NCBI GenBank assembly: GCA_963733265.1
Contig: CAVTCF010000005.1
Coordinates: 180,618 to 244,617, forward strand
DNA from: PALSA-1006 sp963733265
Lineage (GTDB): Bacteria > Pseudomonadota > Gammaproteobacteria > Burkholderiales > Gallionellaceae
Direction of reading: 5' to 3'
DNA length: 64,000 nucleotides
Part shown: piece after piece, positions 15,182 through 23,830 of the stretch
Position numbering within the stretch: the stretch's first letter is position 1
Layout of the letters: each line of letters starts with the position of its first letter
The notes under the pieces: generated by a model
What the model saw: the letters and a program-made list of their open reading frames with translations, nothing else
Told to the model about the DNA's origin: nothing
Database searches by the model: none
Translations under genes and position numbers: made by a program

Positions 15182-16834
15182 ATGAACATTAAAGGATTAA
15201 TTTCAGTTTTTCTAATTTTGGGCTTTATTGCCGCCCCTGCTTTTGCAGAAGAAAAAGTGGAGAAAACGCAGCTCGAAGTAATACATCAATCGATTCTAAA
15301 TCTTATTAAGCAACTGGCTCAAAAAGGCATCTTGAGCAAAGAAGACGCGGAAAAAATGTTGAAAGATGCGGATGAGTCCAGCGTCAAGTCGGTTGCTGTG
15401 CAGAGTGCATTGGCGGCTTCGGCTGTGGCGGCTCAGAGCGGTGTAGCGGCGGCGAACCCGGAGGCTCAAAGCGGGGTTGCTGCGGCAAGTTCCGTTCCAG
15501 CGGTTGAACCTGTTGCGCCGGGTGTAGTGCGCGTGCCTTATATTCCGGAATCGATGAAGATGGAGATGACTGAAATCATCAAGCACGAAGTGCTGGCACA
15601 GGCAAAGGGTGAGCGCTGGGGTGATCCCGGTGCGCTGCCGGAATGGCTGAGCCGCATTTCCTTCGACGGGGAGTTTCGTCTGCGCAATCAGGACGACAGG
15701 TTTCCGGTTGGGAATATTCCGCCATCAAGTTACAACCCGGTAGGGTTAACCCTGATATCAAATACTACCAATACGCACGATTACTCGCGTATATTGGCGC
15801 GCTTGGGCATGAAGGCGCGCGTGAGCGAAGATACGATTGTGGTGTTCCGGATTGGCACAGGCAACACGAACAGCGTTCCTTCCCCCAACCAAACCATGGG
15901 AAATCAATACAACAACTATGGCATGGAACTCAATCGGGCCTATATACAAAGTAACCCGTATAACTGGCTTGAGTTGAGCGGTGGGAAAATGCCCAATCCC
16001 TGGCTCAGCACGGACTTGGTCTGGAGCGACAATATTAATGTTGAAGGTGTGACTGCAAAGCTCAAGCCACAATTAAGTGAACAGTGGTTCGGGTTTATGA
16101 CGGTAGGCGCATACCCTTATCAAGATATACAGTCTTCGGATACGGTGATGGCAAATTCCAAGTGGCTCTACGCCGCACAAATGGGCGCGGGATGGCAAGC
16201 GCTGGACTCTTCTCTGGCTCAATTTGGCATCGCCTATTACGATTTTCAAAATGTAGAGGGTATAGAGAATGCGCCGCTGGGTTCGCATTTCTACGACTAC
16301 ACAGCGGCACCTTATATGCAAAAGGGCAATACGCTGATGTTTGTCAGCGCCGCTGGTGAAGTTCAGAGTAATTATCTTTATGGTTTGGCGTCCAAATTTA
16401 AAGAGCTTGATGTCACGGCCAAGTGGGATTGGGCAGCGTTCGATACGACCCATATTATGCTGACAGGTGACTATGTCAGGAATCTGGGATATGACCAGAA
16501 TGAAATTACCCTGCGTACCGGATTTGCCGCACCGACGCCCAGAATCAGCGGGCGCGAAGTCATGGTGAGTGTGGGCGTGCCTAAAATACAACGCGCGGGT
16601 GAATGGCAGGCCAGTGTGGCATACAAATACGTCGAGGCTGATGCGGTGCTGGATGCGCTGACCGACCAGGACTTCCATTTGGGCGGTACCAATGCCAAAG
16701 GTTTTGTCCTTGGTGGCAGTTACGGCTTGGACAAGAATACGTGGTTAACGCTGCGCTGGTTGAGTACGGATCAGATTGATGGCGCACCTTTGTCGATCGA
16801 CACTTTGCAAATTGATTTGAATGCGCGTTTCTAA
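15182..16834 (+). CDS. putative outer-membrane porin (Porin_5-like)
   Basis: The chosen start, ATG 15182, gives a clean signal peptide of about 22 residues ending AAPAFA and has AGGAAA upstream. In-frame upstream codons would run into the repeat element. After the signal lies a short helix (LIKQLAQKGILSKEDAEKML) of the type found in the putative-porin family PF16930, then an Ala-rich linker. From ~residue 150 there is a long beta-rich barrel that starts ISFDGEFRLRNQDD and ends with aromatic ARF. The protein probably sits in the outer membrane. Its position between tonB and the secretion operon suggests a role in passage or anchoring of the adhesin, but ordinary solute uptake is equally possible. 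Confidence 0.75.
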   Translation: MNIKGLISVFLILGFIAAPAFAEEKVEKTQLEVIHQSILNLIKQLAQKGILSKEDAEKMLKDADESSVKSVAVQSALAASAVAAQSGVAAANPEAQSGVAAASSVPAVEPVAPGVVRVPYIPESMKMEMTEIIKHEVLAQAKGERWGDPGALPEWLSRISFDGEFRLRNQDDRFPVGNIPPSSYNPVGLTLISNTTNTHDYSRILARLGMKARVSEDTIVVFRIGTGNTNSVPSPNQTMGNQYNNYGMELNRAYIQSNPYNWLELSGGKMPNPWLSTDLVWSDNINVEGVTAKLKPQLSEQWFGFMTVGAYPYQDIQSSDTVMANSKWLYAAQMGAGWQALDSSLAQFGIAYYDFQNVEGIENAPLGSHFYDYTAAPYMQKGNTLMFVSAAGEVQSNYLYGLASKFKELDVTAKWDWAAFDTTHIMLTGDYVRNLGYDQNEITLRTGFAAPTPRISGREVMVSVGVPKIQRAGEWQASVAYKYVEADAVLDALTDQDFHLGGTNAKGFVLGGSYGLDKNTWLTLRWLSTDQIDGAPLSIDTLQIDLNARF

Positions 16835-16852
16835 TTGCGGGAGATTTTCAAT

Positions 16853-17602
16853 ATGAAAAATAGAATTTCGCAGTGGTTATGTTTTATGACAGCAACTTTT
16901 GTGCTGAGTGGCTTTGGTTTGTCCGGCGCGTGGGCAGCAGCGGACGCCGAAAAAGAGGCCAAGCATGAAATGCGCAAAATACAGGCGCAATTGTCTGAAG
17001 CTCAGAAAGAAAAAGCGGAGCTTGCCGCCAAAGTTGAAGAACTGAAAAAGCAACTTGGTGAGGTTGGAGCAAAAAGTGCGGTATTGGAAAAGAAGACCGG
17101 CGGGCAAAAAAAGCAGTTTGCCGAGTTGACCGAGAAATTTCAGGAATCCGAGAGCAATTTGCAGAAGATGACATTACAGTATTCAGAAACCAAAAATAGT
17201 CTGCTGCAAGTTCAGAAAGAAAAAGAGCAACTGCAAAAAGAAAAAGAGCAGGAGCAGAAACGGCTTTCAGGAGATGTCCAAGTTTGTGAGAAAAAAAATG
17301 ACGAGTTATACCGTATCAGTGTGGATATCATCGAAAAGTATCGGGCTAAGGGTGTTTTCACGGCGCTGATGCAAGCTGAGCCATTCACGCAATTGGAGAG
17401 TGTCAGGATGCAGAATCTGATGCAAGAGTACAAAGACAAAACAAATGCAGCCAAATTGGCGACTACAGCCAAAGCAGATGCCGTCGCACCGGCGGGGGTT
17501 GCATCTGCCAGCCCGTCTAAAAATGGGGCCGGCGGAAATGTAGCTGCTGGCGCGCCAGTTAAGCCTGCCGACAACAATGTTCAGCAGACGCCGCAACCAT
17601 AG
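16853..17602 (+). CDS. exported coiled-coil protein
   Basis: ATG 16853 (GCGGGAG 9 bases upstream) is preferred to the in-frame TTG at 16835. The product (~249 residues) has a signal peptide ending near AWAAA. About 120 residues of strongly predicted coiled coil rich in Lys, Glu and Gln follow, then a helical segment and an Ala/Gly/Pro-rich tail. No enzymatic motif is visible. The gene overlaps the following transglycosylase gene by 26 bases, so the two are cotranslated. A periplasmic spacer or scaffold is plausible; the function is unknown. Confidence 0.7.
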   Translation: MKNRISQWLCFMTATFVLSGFGLSGAWAAADAEKEAKHEMRKIQAQLSEAQKEKAELAAKVEELKKQLGEVGAKSAVLEKKTGGQKKQFAELTEKFQESESNLQKMTLQYSETKNSLLQVQKEKEQLQKEKEQEQKRLSGDVQVCEKKNDELYRISVDIIEKYRAKGVFTALMQAEPFTQLESVRMQNLMQEYKDKTNAAKLATTAKADAVAPAGVASASPSKNGAGGNVAAGAPVKPADNNVQQTPQP

Positions 17603-18242
17603 CTATTTTGCACGGGAAAAGTTCCCGAAAGTTTGGCTGCCTTTGCTCGGGTTGCTGGTGTCTTTTTGTGCGGCAAGCAATGAAGCGCGCGCCGATATTT
17701 ACAGTTTTACAGATGCGAATGGTACGCAGAGTTTTAGCAATGTTCCAACGGATGAGCGCTATGTGCTTATGTTGCGAACAGATGAGCCGACTGAGCAGCC
17801 GGCATCCGTTGTGCGCAAAATACACGAGATAAACCGTTCGCAACAAAAAACGCTCGTACCGGAAATCAACCGTGCCGCCTTCACCTACCATCTTGACCCG
17901 GCATTGTTACATGCGGTTATTGCAACAGAATCGGGTTATGAAGTGAATGCGGTATCCAACAAGGGAGCGTTGGGGCTGATGCAGTTGATGCCCGAAACTG
18001 CGCGCCTTTACGGTGCGACAGATCCTTTCAATCCTGCCCAGAATATTCAGGCCGGAGCACAGTATTTGAATATCCTGTTAAAGCGTTTTGGAAACAACTT
18101 GTCCCTGGCTTTGGCTGCCTATAATTCGGGCGAAAGCAATGTTGTCAAATACGGTGTACGCATCCCGCCATTTCCCGAAACCAGAGCTTATGTGCCTAAA
18201 GTGATGGGGCTATACCGCAAGTATCAGCGTCAGGTTTGGTGA
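17577..18242 (+). CDS. lytic transglycosylase (SLT domain) with DUF4124-like N-terminus
   Basis: The 221-residue protein begins with a signal-like hydrophobic segment and a short DUF4124-like module (ADIYSFTDANGTQSFSNVP). The rest is a transglycosylase SLT domain. It has the catalytic-glutamate motif ATESGYEVNAVSNKGALGLM, the QLMPETA segment and the NIQAGAQYLN and AAYNSGE motifs. It should cleave murein glycan strands in the periplasm. Enzymes of this family open the wall for trans-envelope machines. Its place just before the secretion operon fits that job. Confidence 0.88.
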   Translation: MFSRRRNHSYFAREKFPKVWLPLLGLLVSFCAASNEARADIYSFTDANGTQSFSNVPTDERYVLMLRTDEPTEQPASVVRKIHEINRSQQKTLVPEINRAAFTYHLDPALLHAVIATESGYEVNAVSNKGALGLMQLMPETARLYGATDPFNPAQNIQAGAQYLNILLKRFGNNLSLALAAYNSGESNVVKYGVRIPPFPETRAYVPKVMGLYRKYQRQVW

Positions 18243-18529
18243 TAAAAAATTCTTCTGTACATCAAGCCTGATTTCAAATATGGCTATGACTAGCCTTTTC
18301 ATTATTTTGTAATCTTGGCGACATACAATCACCAATTGACTCGGATGAGCATTCTCTATAACCGAAAATAGAGTGGTTGTTGCGCTTATCAATCCTGCAT
18401 TTTCGCCGGGAACAATTTTACCCTGCGGTTATATATGGTTTTATTTACAATTTTTTTAACTGCGTCCAAGGTGGACAGCTTGGTTGCGCGGGTTAGTCAT
18501 CAGATGTCGAAAACTGGTGGAGCGTACCT

Positions 18530-19717
18530 ATGCAATTCGATATAAAGGTAATGCGCAGCGGTGAAGGTGTCTGCACAGTTTCTATTGCGGCCTTGAATGA
18601 AATTGATGCGGCCAGTGTGGCAAAAAGTCAGGGATACGCCGTACTAAGCGTCAAGGCAGCCGGTAATGCCCTTGCGCTAGTTAAACCTCGCCGGACTTTT
18701 GCACTGGTTTTGTTTAGTCAGGAGTTACTGTCTTTGCTGGATGCCGGCCTGAGTTTAATTGAGGCCATGCTTGCCCTTGCCGACAAAGAGCGTCATCCGG
18801 ATGCAAAGAAAGTGCTCGACTCAATCATTGCACGTCTTTATGAAGGTCAGACTTTTTCTGCCGCGCTGGAAGAATTTCCCTCTGTCTTCCCGGCGCTATA
18901 TATCGCCTCGATACGCGCCAGCGAAAAAACAGGCGGACTGGGTGAAGCGTTAAGCCGATTTGTGGCGTACCAGACGCAACTTAATTTCGTAAAAAAGAAA
19001 GTGATCAGTGCTTCTATCTATCCTGTCGTATTGATGGCGGTGGGTGGCATGGTGATGCTGTTTCTGCTGGGGTATGTCGTGCCCAGATTTTCTTCGGTCT
19101 ATGAAGGTTCACGCACTACGCTTCCCTGGCTGTCTCAGATGCTGCTCAAATGGGGACTGCTTTTGCAAAACAATGGATTGTTGTTGTTTGTAGTAGCCGT
19201 GGCCGGCTTGGCCGCTGCGGTATTTGCTTTTTCGCGCCCGTCAGTGCGCGAAGCACTGGTGAGCAAATTATGGCGTATTCCGGCAATCGGAGAGCGCATG
19301 CACGTGTATCAACTGGCGCGGTTTTACCGCACGCTTGCCATGCTGTTAAAAGGCGGCATACCGGTTGTCAGCGCGCTGGATATGGTGTCGGGACTTTTGC
19401 AGCCGACGCTGCGGGGTAAATTGCTACTGGCATCGAATAGCATCCGTGAAGGACAGACGATTTCACAGGCGATGGAGGCCAATGAGCTGACCACGCCGGT
19501 TGCGCTCAGCATGCTGCGCGTGGGTGAACGCAGCGGAAATATGGGCGAGATGATGGAACGTATCGCCACTTTTCATGATGAAGAAATGGCCCGATGGGTG
19601 GAGTGGTTCACCAAATTGTTCGAACCGTTGTTGATGGCGACGATGGGTGTGGTGATCGGGGTGATTGTGGTTTTGATGTATATGCCGATTTTTGATATGG
19701 CCGGGAGCATTGAATGA
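18530..19717 (+). CDS. gspF: GspF/PilC-like inner-membrane platform protein
   Basis: The 395-residue protein has the duplicated T2SSF domains (~65-190 and ~270-390), with three membrane segments (about 170-190, 220-240 and 365-390). Conserved motifs include FSQELLSLLDAGLSLIEAM and RVGERSGNMGEMM. This is the polytopic platform that couples the assembly ATPase to pseudopilus growth. It opens an operon in which nearly every gene overlaps the next by 1-4 bases; its stop overlaps the ATPase start as ATGA. Confidence 0.92.
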   Translation: MQFDIKVMRSGEGVCTVSIAALNEIDAASVAKSQGYAVLSVKAAGNALALVKPRRTFALVLFSQELLSLLDAGLSLIEAMLALADKERHPDAKKVLDSIIARLYEGQTFSAALEEFPSVFPALYIASIRASEKTGGLGEALSRFVAYQTQLNFVKKKVISASIYPVVLMAVGGMVMLFLLGYVVPRFSSVYEGSRTTLPWLSQMLLKWGLLLQNNGLLLFVVAVAGLAAAVFAFSRPSVREALVSKLWRIPAIGERMHVYQLARFYRTLAMLLKGGIPVVSALDMVSGLLQPTLRGKLLLASNSIREGQTISQAMEANELTTPVALSMLRVGERSGNMGEMMERIATFHDEEMARWVEWFTKLFEPLLMATMGVVIGVIVVLMYMPIFDMAGSIE

Positions 19718-21405
19718 ACACGCTTACGGAAAAACTTGAGCCGGAATTAACGGTGGAAAACTTTCGTCAGGCGCGAGCCAATGCGAAACGTCTGGGACGC
19801 CATACTACTGAAATACTGGAAGAAGATTATGCACTGACAGCGCAGGAGTCGATTGCAGCGATGGGGCGCTTGTTTCACTATCCTGTGATGGATATGCAGG
19901 CTTTGAATAACTGCACGCCGGATTTTGACAGTCTGTCTTTTACCGAAGTTGCCAAGCGGGGATGTATCGTATTGCGCGATGAAAAACAAAATAGAATGGC
20001 CGCTTTTTGTGATCCGTTTGAAGCCGAATTGCAGGAATGGGCCGAAGCCGTTTCCGGACGTTTTTATACCTGGTACCTCACTCATCCGACAGACTTTGCC
20101 GCTTATCTGGCGCGCTATGAAGAAAACATGCGCGCGATGGACAGCATTATTTCCAGCAGCGAATTTTCTTCCGGCGATACCGGGCGGGTTGATGATCTCT
20201 CGCTTAAAGGGATTAGCGAAGATACCAACCCGGTGGTCAAGCTTGTTCACTCCACTTTGTACGACGCGCTTAAAGGCGGCGTGAGTGACATTCATATTGA
20301 ATCCCATGGAACCGGGCTAAAAATAAAATACCGTGTTGACGGTGTGCTGATCACGGCAGGAGATGTGCCCGGAATAGAGATGGCGGAGCAGGTCATATCG
20401 CGCATCAAGGTGATGTCAGAGCTGGATATTACCGAGCGTAGAACGCCGCAGGATGGTCGCTTCAAGGTGAATTCGCAGGGGCATGAAATCGATTTCCGCG
20501 TCTCCATCATGCCTAGCAGTTTCGGCGAAGATGCCGTACTGAGAATTTTGGACAGGCGCAGTCTTTCGGATGAAATGGAAGGCTTGCGACTGGAAAAACT
20601 GGGTTTCGATGCAGAGAGTATGGCGCGCTTCAGACAGCTTTCAAACGAACCCTACGGCATGGTATTGGTGACCGGCCCGACCGGTAGTGGCAAGACGACT
20701 ACACTGTATGCGGCGATCAGCGAGATTAACAATGGTGAAGACAAGATCATTACCATTGAAGACCCCGTGGAATATCAGTTGCCGGGAATTCTTCAGATTC
20801 CGGTAAACGAAAAGAAGGGACTGACTTTCGCCAGAGGCTTGCGCTCCATCTTGCGTCACGACCCCGACAAGATCATGGTGGGTGAGATTCGCGATCCGGA
20901 AACCGCGCAGATTGCTGTGCAATCGGCACTGACCGGTCACTTGGTGTTTACCACCGTGCATGCCAACAACGTGTTTGATGTGATCGGGCGCTTCACGCAT
21001 ATGGGTGTTGATCCCTACAGTTTGGTATCGGCGCTGAATGGCGTGTTGGCGCAGCGTTTGGTGCGCTTGTCCTGCGTCCACTGTGCCGAGCCGTCCATAC
21101 CCAGTGCCGAGTTGCTGAAAAGTTCCGGTATTAGTCCCGATACTTTGCATGAATATAAATTTATCGCGGGACGTGGTTGCGGTCTGTGTCGCGGCACGGG
21201 ATATAAAGGGCGCAAAGCAATTGCGGAGATGTTGCATCTGAACGACGAAATCAGGGAACTGATCGTGGCCAAAGAGCCGATACGCAAAATTAAAGAAGCA
21301 GCGCGCCGCAACGGTACGAGATACCTGCGCGAATCGGCGCTCGCCTTGGTCAAGCAGGGTGAAACCACGTTACAGGAGATTAACCGTGTTACCTTTGTGG
21401 CGTGA
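19714..21405 (+). CDS. gspE: GspE/PilB-family assembly ATPase
   Basis: The 563-residue cytoplasmic ATPase carries an N-terminal MshEN/GspE_N-like region (~30-140). Its RecA-like core has Walker A GPTGSGKTTT at ~322-331, Asp box IITIEDPVEYQ, Walker B LRHDPDKIMVGEIRD and a His box. A zinc-binding tetracysteine lies at Cys454, Cys457, Cys489 and Cys492. All catalytic motifs look intact. It should power pseudopilus assembly. No PilT-like retraction ATPase is in the window. Confidence 0.94.
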   Translation: MNTLTEKLEPELTVENFRQARANAKRLGRHTTEILEEDYALTAQESIAAMGRLFHYPVMDMQALNNCTPDFDSLSFTEVAKRGCIVLRDEKQNRMAAFCDPFEAELQEWAEAVSGRFYTWYLTHPTDFAAYLARYEENMRAMDSIISSSEFSSGDTGRVDDLSLKGISEDTNPVVKLVHSTLYDALKGGVSDIHIESHGTGLKIKYRVDGVLITAGDVPGIEMAEQVISRIKVMSELDITERRTPQDGRFKVNSQGHEIDFRVSIMPSSFGEDAVLRILDRRSLSDEMEGLRLEKLGFDAESMARFRQLSNEPYGMVLVTGPTGSGKTTTLYAAISEINNGEDKIITIEDPVEYQLPGILQIPVNEKKGLTFARGLRSILRHDPDKIMVGEIRDPETAQIAVQSALTGHLVFTTVHANNVFDVIGRFTHMGVDPYSLVSALNGVLAQRLVRLSCVHCAEPSIPSAELLKSSGISPDTLHEYKFIAGRGCGLCRGTGYKGRKAIAEMLHLNDEIRELIVAKEPIRKIKEAARRNGTRYLRESALALVKQGETTLQEINRVTFVA

Positions 21406-22210
21406 CAAAGTACGCATCGTGCTGTGCAAAGATCGTCTGATCGTTTTGCATTATCAGGGCGGCAGACGGCCCCGTATTCACGCGAGACAGGTATTTTCCT
21501 ATGCCGGGCAGGAATCCGGATGGCAGCCTCTACTCGGCCTGCTGGAAAGCGTTTTAAAAAATAAGGAATGGAAAGCGGCGGACACGCAGATCGTTCTGTC
21601 TAATTACTTCGTGCGCTTCCTGGTGTTGCCGTGGAACGAGGCACCGTTGTCCGCAGAGGAAAAAATTGCTTTGGTGCAACATCGTTTCGACGAGGTTTAT
21701 GGCGAGGCCAGTTCGGGTTGGGATTTTCGTCTGAATGAAGGTACATTTGGAACGCCGTCGATAGCCTGTGCCATCCCGCAACAATTGCTGGCACAACTCA
21801 TCGCGCTGTTCGCGACTTCGCCCTTGCGGTTGAAATCGGTACAGCCCTATTTGATGACAGCTTTCAATGCCTGCCGCAAGGAGTTGGGTAAAGACCCGTC
21901 GTGGTTTGTGCTGGCGGAGCGCGACAATATTTGTGTCGGATTGCTGCAAGACGGGCAGTGGTCCAGCATTCGATTGCGACATGTTGTCTCTGACTGGTTT
22001 GAGGAAACGATGCTGATGTTGGAGCGCGAGTCTTTGCTGGTCACCGGTGGGAACAAACACAATAAAGTATTTGTTTTCGCCCCGGAGACTACAAATGTGG
22101 CGACGATAAAACGCGAGCCCTGGGTGATAAGCCGACTCATGTTGAGCCCGCTTCCCGAACTTTCCAAATTGGAAATGGCGAACTTTGCCATGGCTACGGC
22201 GGGGATGTAA
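21386..22210 (+). CDS. PilM/MshI/GspL-like assembly protein
   Basis: GTG 21386 is chosen because AGGAGA lies just upstream; longer readings would extend deep into gspE. The 274-residue soluble protein has no clear membrane segment and weak similarity to the actin-like PilM/GspL cytoplasmic domain. The assignment rests mainly on position: it directly precedes PilN-, PilO- and PilP-like genes, as in pilMNOP and the MSHA cluster. Its start lies inside the end of gspE, so translation is coupled. Confidence 0.6.
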   Translation: MLPLWRDKVRIVLCKDRLIVLHYQGGRRPRIHARQVFSYAGQESGWQPLLGLLESVLKNKEWKAADTQIVLSNYFVRFLVLPWNEAPLSAEEKIALVQHRFDEVYGEASSGWDFRLNEGTFGTPSIACAIPQQLLAQLIALFATSPLRLKSVQPYLMTAFNACRKELGKDPSWFVLAERDNICVGLLQDGQWSSIRLRHVVSDWFEETMLMLERESLLVTGGNKHNKVFVFAPETTNVATIKREPWVISRLMLSPLPELSKLEMANFAMATAGM

Positions 22211-22212
22211 TT

Positions 22213-22743
22213 ATGGATGCGCTTAAATTGGATTATTTGTCTTCCGGCCGCAATTTCTGGCTTGGCGCCGTGGCGCTGGCAGTGGGACTGTCCGGGGCAG
22301 CCTATGTGGCTTGGAGTTACCACGCAGGTAGTCAAAAAATCGCCCAACAGGAAAGTCTGATTGCGAGTATTCGCACCGAAAAAGCGTCGCGCATGGATCC
22401 TCTGCCGGTTGAGACAGACACTGAACAAACTACGCTCGAAACCGCTCAGGCGAAGGCTATTATTCTGGAACTCAACTTGCCGTGGAAAGAGTTATTCGCA
22501 GCGGTTGAGTCCTATCAAAAAGATGATGTCGCGGTGCTGTCGATTGAGCCGGATTCACAAAAGGGGCTCGTGCGTATCACTGCCGAAGCGAAATCGCTGG
22601 ACAGTATGGTGACTTATTATGCGTACTTGCAGAAGACCCCGTTGTTCCGCGAAGTCGAATTAGTCAGCCACCAGCTTCAGGATCAAGATCCGCAACAGCC
22701 GATTCGCTTCATGCTCCAGGCTAAATGGGGAGTTCATCCATGA
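22213..22743 (+). CDS. PilN-like inner-membrane assembly protein
   Basis: The 176-residue protein has a short cytoplasmic N-terminus, one membrane helix (~17-38), a coiled-coil stretch and a small periplasmic ferredoxin-like fold. That is the bitopic layout of PilN/GspL C-terminal regions. It starts 2 bases after the PilM-like gene, and its stop overlaps the next start (ATGA). It should pair with the PilO-like protein to form the alignment ring linking the inner platform to the secretin. Confidence 0.7.
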   Translation: MDALKLDYLSSGRNFWLGAVALAVGLSGAAYVAWSYHAGSQKIAQQESLIASIRTEKASRMDPLPVETDTEQTTLETAQAKAIILELNLPWKELFAAVESYQKDDVAVLSIEPDSQKGLVRITAEAKSLDSMVTYYAYLQKTPLFREVELVSHQLQDQDPQQPIRFMLQAKWGVHP

Positions 22744-23291
22744 ACCGTTTTTTATGGGTTGCTTCGCAGTGGATGAAAAATCTGGGTTTGCCCGGTATTG
22801 CGGGCGTTTTGCTGCTGTTTTTTTCGCTGGCCGGATATTTGTCCCTGACGTTTTGGGAAAAATCCAAAATGGAAGTGTTGACTCAAGACGAGGCTGCCGA
22901 AAGAAAACGTTTGGATATGTCGCGCTTGAATCCGGCGGGTGATGTGAGTACTCCGGGAGCGCAGTTGCATGCCTTTTACGGGTTTTTTCCGGCACGTCAA
23001 AAAGCGCCGGGTTTATTTAAAACCATTTACGGCGCGGCTCATGAAGAATCAATTCGTCTGGAACAAGGGGAATACAAATTCAATCTTGGGAAGTCGGGAA
23101 GAATTGGCAGCTATCAGGTTAATTTGCCGGTAAAAGGCAGCTATATTCAGATCAGAAAGTTTATTGTCAAAGTTTTGAACTCGGTGCCGTCGGCAGCACT
23201 GGAAGAAGTGAGTTTCAAGCGCGATGCTATTAGCAAAGGCGAGCTTGAAGCCAAAATTCGTTTTTCCATTTACATGAATGTGATTCGATGA
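22740..23291 (+). CDS. PilO/GspM-like inner-membrane assembly protein
   Basis: ATG 22740 overlaps the preceding stop and is preceded by GGGGAG at optimal spacing, so it is preferred to ATG 22725. The product (~183 residues) has one membrane helix (~18-40), a linker and a periplasmic alpha/beta domain. That domain includes a VNLPVKGSYIQIRKFIVKVL segment of the PilO type. It likely forms heterodimers with the preceding PilN-like protein. Confidence 0.7.
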   Translation: MNRFLWVASQWMKNLGLPGIAGVLLLFFSLAGYLSLTFWEKSKMEVLTQDEAAERKRLDMSRLNPAGDVSTPGAQLHAFYGFFPARQKAPGLFKTIYGAAHEESIRLEQGEYKFNLGKSGRIGSYQVNLPVKGSYIQIRKFIVKVLNSVPSAALEEVSFKRDAISKGELEAKIRFSIYMNVIR

Positions 23292-23830
23292 ATATCTCGA
23301 AACAACATCGTAGTTGGTTACTGGGCGGAGCCTTGCTGTTAACAGTCGCGGCAACGGCTGCGGTCAATAGTCAGGATGATGGACAAGTTGAGGCTGTTCA
23401 TCGGGAGAGACCAAAATCAAAAGAACCAATAACCCCTGAACCAAATCAAAAGTCGGCGCTTTTGGCGGCATCGAGTGTACCCGAGGTGCCTTCGGATTTG
23501 CTTGTGGACAAATTAAAAAGACCGGCATTACCCGAAGGTGTAAAGGATATGTTCCCGGTCAAATCGTGGTATGTGCCGCCACCTCCGCCCAAGGTTGTGC
23601 CAATAACCCCTGTTGCTCCGCCTTTGACTTTTCAGTACATCGGGAAAATGCGGGATAACGGGGATCATGCTGCAGTATTTTTAGAGAAGCAAGGTCGTAT
23701 CTTCATTGTTCGTGAAGGGGATACCGTTGATAGCAAATATCGGGTGGAATCGATTATTCCTCCCGTAATGACATTGACTTATTTACCTTTGAATATCAAA
23801 CAAACTGTGCAAATTGGAGAAGTAAATTGA
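23288..23830 (+). CDS. PilP/GspC-like periplasmic connector
   Basis: The 180-residue protein has an N-terminal membrane anchor (~10-28) and a disordered Pro-rich spacer. A C-terminal beta domain (~115-175) follows, with LTFQYIGKMRDNGDHAAVFL and the repeated GDTV pattern. This is the homology-region fold of GspC and PilP that docks to the secretin N0 domain. It is encoded immediately before the secretin and overlaps it by 4 bases. Confidence 0.7.
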   Translation: MNISKQHRSWLLGGALLLTVAATAAVNSQDDGQVEAVHRERPKSKEPITPEPNQKSALLAASSVPEVPSDLLVDKLKRPALPEGVKDMFPVKSWYVPPPPPKVVPITPVAPPLTFQYIGKMRDNGDHAAVFLEKQGRIFIVREGDTVDSKYRVESIIPPVMTLTYLPLNIKQTVQIGEVN